Shown: positions 57,561 through 64,000 of the stretch, piece by piece
Position numbering within the stretch: the stretch's first letter is position 1
How the letters are laid out: the number at the start of each line of letters is the position of its first letter
NCBI GenBank assembly: GCA_963965975.1
Contig: OZ014413.1
Coordinates: 7,590,501-7,654,500, forward strand
Reading direction: 5' to 3'
DNA length: 64,000 nucleotides
Source of the DNA: Xestospongia bergquistia
Taxonomy: Eukaryota; Porifera; Demospongiae; Haplosclerida; Petrosiidae
Position numbers and translations under genes: made by a program
The notes under the pieces: model-generated
Databases searched by the model: none
What the model was told of the DNA's origin: nothing
The model's input: the letters and a program-made list of their open reading frames with translations, nothing else

Positions 57561-59255
57561 ATGGCTGACGAATTAACTTCATTAATCTCTGTCTCTCGTG
57601 TTCGTCATGACATTTTGTCTTCTTTCATTAAAAGACTTAAATTATCTTGCGTTCGTTCTAAAGGAGCTCAGTTGGTTGTAGTATGGAGTGTCCTGTCAGT
57701 TACATCTTATGTCAATATTCAAGTACCTAATATTAATGATAATCTCTCTCTTATGAAATATTTCTTTCTGTTGATTCTAACAGTCTTATTTCCAGTTCTA
57801 GCAGTCATAGGTGATAAATGGATGAGATACAAGGTTTTGATAATTGGTTCATTGATTATGATAATTTCATATGCTGTTATGTTAGGAATTAAAACGACAA
57901 AGCAGTTTATTCATATAAATGATACTATCACAGCAATTCTTTCAACTATTGTTAATTGCCCCTACATCTTCGGTTTAATTTTGTTTTTAGCTAATTTTAT
58001 TCAGTTTGGCACTGATCAACTTCCATTTTCATCATCTCAAGAGTTGAGTAGCTTTATATATTGGTGTTTTTGGCCTTACTACTTTTGTGTGACTGTAATT
58101 GGTCTTGTACAATCAGCAGGCATGGCTAATGTTGCTCATAAGAATGCCAGCTTATATGATAACTATGTAATGTTGTGTTTTGTAATAATGTTTATTGGAA
58201 TTGCTTTATTGTTTGTTTGTTGTTTCAAACATTACTTGATTATTCTGCCAGCTCAGCACAACAATCCTTTCAAACTAATCTGGAGAGTAATGAGATATAC
58301 TTGGAAACATAAACAACCATTGAGACGTAGTGCATTTACTTATGGAGAGCCTCTTCCCTCCAGACTAGATCTAGCTAAGGAAAGATATGGAGGACCATTT
58401 TCCACTGAACAAGTAGAGAATGTTAAAAGCTTCTGTTACATATCAAGCATTCTAATTGCAGCATATGGTATAATTCTATATGATGATTTATCAAGGCTTT
58501 CATCTCAATACTTTTTAGTTTTGAACCAACAGTCAAATAGAACTGTTGTGTTTACTGAGACATTAGTTCTAGCTTTTCCATTAATAATACCATATTCTTT
58601 ATATGCTATCTTTGTTCCAATCTTTCAATTTATAGTTGTTCCTTTTTTTTCTTGCTTCATTCCTAGCATGTTAAAACGTATGTGGATTGGACTAGTAGTT
58701 TTGCTACTACAGTTGTCTGCTACAACTGCTATTGCTTTTATAGTGAATAAAGATGTTAGCAGAGTTTGTGATGATTGTGTCTGTTTTGACTTTTCTTCAC
58801 ATAACACTTCTTTTGTAGGAATGGAAATTTTTACATTACCATACCCTGTTTTCATTGTACCACAATTGTTCTTAGGTCTTTGTATAGTCCTTCTTTTTAT
58901 TGCTGGCTTTGAATTTATATTGGCTCAAGGTCCTCGAAGTATGCAAGGATCGTTGATTGGATTATGGCTTATTGGAAACACTCTTCATAACATCAATAAT
59001 ACCATTTTGCCTTTTTCTTTTAGTTGTCGCTGGGAATATTATGCTATTAAAACATGTCTTGTTATGCTTTCAATCATTGTTTACACTATTGCTGCATATA
59101 AATACAAGTATAGACAACGTAATGAACTATCTGATGTTAATGAGAGAGTAATCATTACACAATATACTGAAAAACAACTAGACAATGAGGAAAAATATGA
59201 AAGATTAGAGAGTAACAAGTTGTCTTATGACATTGACTCATTGGTTGTGAATTGA
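57561..59255 (+). CDS. SLC15/POT-like transporter, intronless, 564 aa
   Basis: Intact paralogue with a longer, MADELTSLIS-type N-terminus that matches the partial copy at 63,705. Signature SCVRSKGA is near residue 32. The motif-A-like loop AVIGDKWMRYK follows helix 2. FGTDQLPF begins at about 149 and leads to ELSSFIYW. The cytoplasmic loop carries RSAFTYGEPLPSRLDLAKER, YGGPF and VENVKSF (Asn for the usual Asp). FEFILAQGPRSMQG lies in a late helix, and the tail is KYKYRQRNELSDVNER then QYTEKQL. A Cys-rich extracellular stretch (VCDDCVCFD) lies before a late helix and is longer than in the other copies. ExxER is absent. Substrate unknown. Confidence 0.82.
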   Translation: MADELTSLISVSRVRHDILSSFIKRLKLSCVRSKGAQLVVVWSVLSVTSYVNIQVPNINDNLSLMKYFFLLILTVLFPVLAVIGDKWMRYKVLIIGSLIMIISYAVMLGIKTTKQFIHINDTITAILSTIVNCPYIFGLILFLANFIQFGTDQLPFSSSQELSSFIYWCFWPYYFCVTVIGLVQSAGMANVAHKNASLYDNYVMLCFVIMFIGIALLFVCCFKHYLIILPAQHNNPFKLIWRVMRYTWKHKQPLRRSAFTYGEPLPSRLDLAKERYGGPFSTEQVENVKSFCYISSILIAAYGIILYDDLSRLSSQYFLVLNQQSNRTVVFTETLVLAFPLIIPYSLYAIFVPIFQFIVVPFFSCFIPSMLKRMWIGLVVLLLQLSATTAIAFIVNKDVSRVCDDCVCFDFSSHNTSFVGMEIFTLPYPVFIVPQLFLGLCIVLLFIAGFEFILAQGPRSMQGSLIGLWLIGNTLHNINNTILPFSFSCRWEYYAIKTCLVMLSIIVYTIAAYKYKYRQRNELSDVNERVIITQYTEKQLDNEEKYERLESNKLSYDIDSLVVN

Positions 59256-60577
59256 TTCCATTGGGGACATATATGTTAAGTTTTGTCAAATGTTAATAAG
59301 TTAATTTGTCTCTCTTATAAGGTTTATTCTTAGCCAACACACTTAATTATCATTGCATTATTGAAGTATATACTCTCAACTTGTCTGTTCATATTTGCAT
59401 ACTTTCTTTCATGCAATAATGTACTAACTGTTGTCAACGAGAGTTATTTTTATTACTGAATGTATAAAGTTAATTAATTATTCAATGAAAACTCTATTTT
59501 AAAAAGACCTCTCTTTTTTCATTTCTTTTGATTAGCACTTTATTTTAAATACAGTGTTAAGATAATTATGTTTTCAAATATATTGGTATTAAAATTCATA
59601 CAATGCATGCTATCCCATTCTTATTTAATACTACCTTATCAAATGAGTAGTCTTTGTCCAATTATCAGCAAATGCAATTTTCAAGATCATTAATGTCTGA
59701 AGATATCATCATGATCTTGCTACAAAAATACAGCATTTTCATTTGAGTAGTGCAATTGTATAATTGCGATTCAATATTCAGGATCGTTCAGACAAAGAGG
59801 ATAACCATCCTACGATTGGACACCACTTCTTTATTGGTTGTTAACTTAACACATTTTTCATTAATAAAGACACTATCCCTTGTCAGGTGTTCAGCTTTGG
59901 ACAACTGCTATAAAAGTAAGATTTCCTAACTGATTTACTAGGTTTATTAAAGATGATAGATAAGTGATATTTTATTGGCTTTTGTATTGTGTGATATAAA
60001 AATATTGTATAATTATAATACAACTAGTATATACTTATACTATTTTTTGCATTGTTGTGTCACATATGAACACTTTAAACTGCAGTCTTGCATATACACT
60101 ACCTACCAGTACTTTACTAAGATTAAAATATAATGATAATATAACTGGTAGCTTAAGAATAAATATTACAATCTGGTAAAATTGGATTTAGTAACCAATC
60201 AATATCAATCTTACAATGTCATGCTTTTATTCAATCTTAGATGAATACAATTGAAGACAATAGTTTATCTGTATTATATTCAAGTTGTGGTCAGCATTTT
60301 TAGCTATCTCTAGTATCAATAATTTGGATAATTATTACCAATATTTTTGTATAATTCTGTCGATTGAAACTATCAAGAACACATTATATATAGTTGCATA
60401 TACTTCATTTCTTTTCTTTTAGGCATTGTCATCTTTACATCATCTTCAATTTTAAATTACTTTAATTACTTCCTGTACACAACAATTATAACTGAATTGT
60501 GCTCACAATCAATCTATCAAATAGTTTATAAAGTACCTTATTGTTTACAACAAAGTCTATATAGTGCACTTTGAAAA
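59256..60577. other. Intergenic, AT-rich, no gene seen
   Basis: Downstream flank of the gene at 57,561. No coding conservation or named repeat was found on either strand. Confidence 0.45.
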
Positions 60578-60783
60578 TTAATATTATTTTAACAGCTAAT
60601 TAGTAGCTTGCATGGATGAAATATTATGGAATGCAATATTCATGTGAATTACTCACTCTATTTGTTTTTTTTTAATAGTATAATATAACAACAAATTATA
60701 TAGTGAGTAATTCACATTAATTCTAGATTCCATAGTAATCCGTTCATTAAAGTTGGAAATTAGCTGTTAAAATAACATATTAA
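60578..60783. mobile_element. Candidate non-autonomous inverted-repeat element (MITE) flanked by TTAA
   Basis: Left arm 60,582-60,660 and right arm about 60,699-60,779 are imperfect inverted repeats about 80 nt long around a spacer of about 38 nt. The outer ends read tattattttaacagctaatt on the left, and on the right the reverse complement is tatgttattttaacagctaa. The inner ends share gtgaattactcact. TTAA sits immediately outside both ends (60,578-60,581 and 60,780-60,783), which looks like a target-site duplication of the type made by piggyBac-like transposases. No coding capacity. The class assignment is inference, because TTAA is common in AT-rich DNA. Confidence 0.6.
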
Positions 60784-62029
60784 CTTTTACAGCATAGTAA
60801 ATAGATCTAGATATCTCCTAATCTGATCAGGTATATAGTTCAATTAGAAACTACAAAACATTCGTCTTTGAACCAAAGAAGACCTTTAAGTACTAAAAAT
60901 GGACTCTATACTCACTTACTTTTATTATTTTTAGCTTGCAAATTGAAAAATGTGACCAGGACACACTTTTCAGTCTATTTATTGTAATATCCAACTACTT
61001 ACTACTACTAGAAATTCACCATCTTTCAGTTTGCTTGTATAAAGAATGTTAGGTCATTTATTTAATATGTTAAATATATCTACATTGTCAGGATAATATA
61101 AAGGTCTTGATTTCAATTACAACTTATTAATCCTATATTTATAATTAGATGCATGGCTTAATAAATAAATAATATTCAGCTAAATATAATACAAACGTAT
61201 TTCCTCATTGACATATAAATGAATATATATTACATCATTTTTGTACAATACATAATATATTGAGTAACAATATAGAAAACACATAAATCTTCATGATTTA
61301 CAAAAAAATCTTTTTCCTGCTTTTCACCTTCGATAAATTAATACATATTAATATATTAATATTAACGCATTAATTGTGCTATTCTTGCTAAAGTATTTGG
61401 GTTTTATCTATTGTTCTTGCATTTACAGTTAATAAATCTAATGGTTAACCAAGTGAAGCTGAATATGCAAATCTACTAGTTTATATTGATTTATTTCTAC
61501 ATATCTGTCATGTCATGTTATTTGTGATTCAATATTTATTGCTTCACGTCCTATATACAATTTTGCTGCGTTATCACCATTTCAGAAAAAAGCAGATTAT
61601 GACTTGATAAAAGTTTACAATAGTCCATGGCCTTAGATGGGTACATTAGATAAGGTAAGAATGGAAGTTAAATGACTTAAATATAATAAAATTATATTTG
61701 GAATGGCATTAGACTTGAAAGTGTTTATGGTGATGAAACACAAGGTACATGGTAAATGTTGAATCGATTTCAAAAAATTTTATGTACAGATTAAAATATG
61801 TTCAAATTTTTTATTTAATGTTTCATTATATTAAATTGTTATTATTGTACCTCATTTGCTCTCAAGTACTCAATGTACTCGTCAATTTATTTTATAAAAA
61901 TACTGATTTTTCTTAAAATGAATAGAATCAAATTTTCCTGTTTAATTAATCAAACAATGGTTTATGAACTCACACCTTGTCATTGTTCCTTCGTGTATAT
62001 AAACAAATCTTTTCTGTTGTGACATGACA
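60784..62029. other. Intergenic, AT-rich, no gene seen
   Basis: Very A/T-rich, with short tattaata-like runs near 61,340. I see no gene or element I can support. Confidence 0.45.
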
Positions 62030-62980
62030 GATGGAAGCATAAAATCAATTCGTCAACAACTCTTGACAATTGGAATTGTGTTAATATGTGTTTGACTTGT
62101 CATCATAACACTATTTTCAGTGGGTGTATACACTTTATACAACTGAGGCTAATGTTATTCAGTTTGGTACTGATCGACTGCAGCTTTCAACAGCTAAAGA
62201 GCTGAGTAGTTTTATTTACTGTTTTTTGTACACGTATTCTTGCCCCCTAGCTGTAGTACTTGTAATGGCATTTATTTTAACAGGATTAGTACATAATAAC
62301 ACTATCTATTATGTTTTTACTGTTATGTTTTGCTTCAGTTTGTTTTTTATTTCCTTTTCATTCTTGTCCTTTGTTGTTTTAAGCATCACTTGAGACATAG
62401 GTAAGCAGAAAAATTAAAAACTGTATACGGATGTCAAAAGTTTTTTGTACATATTTAGTACTCTTTATGGATCTTTGATTATAAGATATTAGATCAATAT
62501 TTTAGACGTTTAATGTAATGAAAAGTGTTTTGTTAATATACCCACTGGCAATTGCATATTGTGCAATTGTATTCGCTGTTCCTTTATATCAATTTGTAAT
62601 TATTCCTTGTTTCTCTCAATTTATTCCTAGTATGTTCAATCATATATGGATTGGACTAGTGGCAGTATTAGTAGTATCTTTCATTACAATTCTTATTAAC
62701 TACATTATCATTCATTGAAAATATAACATTTGATAATGAACTAAATTACATGAACTTGCACTACCTTTGCATATCATGGCTGTTCCTTTTTTCTGTTGCT
62801 GGGAGTTTTTGCTGTTAAGTCAGGTATTGCTTTCATTTCAATTACTGTTTTTGTTACAGAATTTACTGAGAGAACAAGAACAGGAATATAACAGGAATAT
62901 ATATAATTCTATACGCTGTAAAGGAAAGCTAGTCTTTGAAACAGTTTTGATCTATGCATATGTAGTTTTCACATAGACAT
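62030..62980 (+). pseudogene. Degraded SLC15/POT-like transporter
   Basis: Pieces in order match the intact paralogues. The first is 62,145-62,393 with NVIQFGTDRLQLS then AKELSSFIY. At about 62,430-62,455 DVKSF-like coding follows directly, so most of the cytoplasmic loop is missing. The third is 62,518-62,715 with PLYQFVIIPCFSQFIPSMF then IWIGLV, ending in a stop. Then comes a weakly recognisable distal part to about 62,976. An in-frame stop also lies upstream of the first piece, near 62,093. The N-terminus, the RSAFTYGEP loop and the LEFILAQ helix are not found. It is a dead copy, older than the one at 50,531. Confidence 0.75.
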
Positions 62981-63704
62981 AAAATTTATAGTATTAAATA
63001 TATTAATTGTACTTGATTCACTAATATATCCTGTTTTATCTGTAACAGTGTGAGTGTATTATTATTATTGTAAGGAATTTTAGGAATTAATTTTATTATT
63101 TTAAAAATATCAATACATTTGCATATATTGGTTGGTATACTTGAAAAATCAACATTTTAAATACAATGTTATCATTATTATTTTTGATGACAGAAATTAG
63201 AAGATAGTTGCTCTATATTTGAGAACTATTCGTGTCTACATGCGTGTATGTTTTTGGTGTATTTTTTGTGTGTTTGTACAATTACATAAAGCAGTATATA
63301 TATAAAAAAGCAGTCTATATATTGATTCTGTAACACATAATTTCTGGTATCAAATATGATATAACGATAAATTTGTTAGTCACTAGGTTGCTACATAATG
63401 CAAATTAGAGTCACACATATACATACATACATATATAAATATACATATGTACATATACACACACATACGTACATATACATACATGTGTATATATATATAT
63501 ATATATATATATTATATTTTTTTCTATTGATATGATTACTTTTCTATATACCTTGTTATTGTTATGGCTATGATATTGAAATTAAACCATAATAGTTATG
63601 TAAATAGTGGAAGGTTTAAAAAATACACATTTTTATTCATTTGCCAATACTAAGTAAATGTTGTATGAATCATAAAGATTGTATAGACCTCTAACCAGAG
63701 TTGA
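62981..63704. other. Intergenic with simple repeats
   Basis: AT-rich spacer that includes the microsatellite at 63,415-63,518. No gene seen before the start codon at 63,705. Confidence 0.45.
63415..63518. repeat. Microsatellite (acat/at)n
   Basis: Alternating acatacat, tatata and cacacata units end in a long (at)n run. Low-complexity and probably variable in length. Confidence 0.75.
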
Positions 63705-64000
63705 ATGGCAGAATCAATACCTTTAATATCAAATAACTCTTCAAATAAAAATATATCGTGTTCTTGTTTCAGGAGCAGGTGCAAATGTGTCTGCATTCAA
63801 TCAAAAGGAGCGCTGTTAGTTTTAGTTATCAGTATTCTACTGGCTAACATAGTCATTATATCTGGAGCTCTTTCTACATATTTCACTGACAAACATTCTT
63901 GTCTTATTTTTGCTGCAGTTGGACTGTACTATCTTTTCTACCCTATCCTTGGTTTATTAGGTGAGAAATGGATGAGATATAAAGTAATGATAATTGGAAT
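63705..64000 (+). CDS. SLC15/POT-like transporter, 3' partial (runs off window)
   Basis: The frame is open from ATG at 63,705 to the window end (98 codons). MAESIPLIS matches the MADELTSLIS start of the gene at 57,561, which supports this start. Next come a Cys-rich stretch (SCSCFRSRCKCVC), the signature IQSKGALLVLV that leads into helix 1, and GLLGEKWMRYKVMIIG, the motif-A-like loop. ExxER is again absent. A splice-acceptor-like ttcttgtttcag lies inside the frame at about 63,760-63,771; because the frame is open across it and homology extends upstream, I treat it as coding. Whether the gene is intact beyond the window is unknown. Confidence 0.75.
   Translation, partial: MAESIPLISNNSSNKNISCSCFRSRCKCVCIQSKGALLVLVISILLANIVIISGALSTYFTDKHSCLIFAAVGLYYLFYPILGLLGEKWMRYKVMIIG

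Noticed and set aside
58625-58855. Minus-strand frames inside the transporter genes (also 46763-47116, 50656-50865, 51286-51474, 51586-51795)
   Set aside because: They are antisense shadows of strongly supported + strand genes.
63760-63772. 3' splice site (ttcttgtttcag) as the start of an exon in the last gene
   Set aside because: The frame is open through it back to ATG at 63,705, and the N-terminus matches the gene at 57,561, so no intron is needed.

Overview
The window looks like nuclear DNA of an early-branching animal, most likely a demosponge such as Amphimedon (inference). It is AT-rich, introns are very short (about 43-100 nt, GT-AG with one probable GC-AG), and the gene content is metazoan: calcium-binding EGF modules, an adhesion GPCR and SLC15/POT-like transporters. 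Every gene I can support is on the + strand.

Region 1 (1-40,956) is one gene that is open at its 5' side: a giant EGF-bearing adhesion GPCR. From 1 to 37,151 I count 170 EGF exons, the first cut by the window edge. All are phase 1-1; 137 are 123-nt six-cysteine cbEGF modules and 33 are 114-nt four-cysteine variants. Exons and introns are both homogenised into higher-order repeats (units of about 6,161, 2,658, 4,391 and 651 bp). After the array come a Ser/Thr/Pro linker, a HormR-like module, a GAIN domain, a divergent GPS and a seven-helix domain ending at 40,956. The frame stays open through every junction I propose. The visible part encodes about 7,550 residues if all exons are joined.

Region 2 (about 43.2-64.0 kb) is a birth-and-death cluster of intronless transporter paralogues resembling the SLC15/POT family but without the ExxER motif of helix 1. 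Full-length open copies lie at 46,554, 54,350 and 57,561. A full-length copy at 50,531 has one in-frame TGA, and a new copy starting at 63,705 leaves the window. Broken relics lie at 43,637 (internal deletion), about 52,337, about 57,197 and about 62,030. The rest is AT-rich intergenic DNA with a TTAA-flanked inverted-repeat element at 60,578-60,783 and simple repeats.

The receptor and the transporter cluster show no evident functional link. The shared theme is tandem duplication with homogenisation: at exon level in the receptor and at gene level in the transporters. The most notable features are the receptor's size, the recurrent EGF variant that loses exactly one disulfide pair, and a GPS that seems to have lost cysteines 2 and 4 together.
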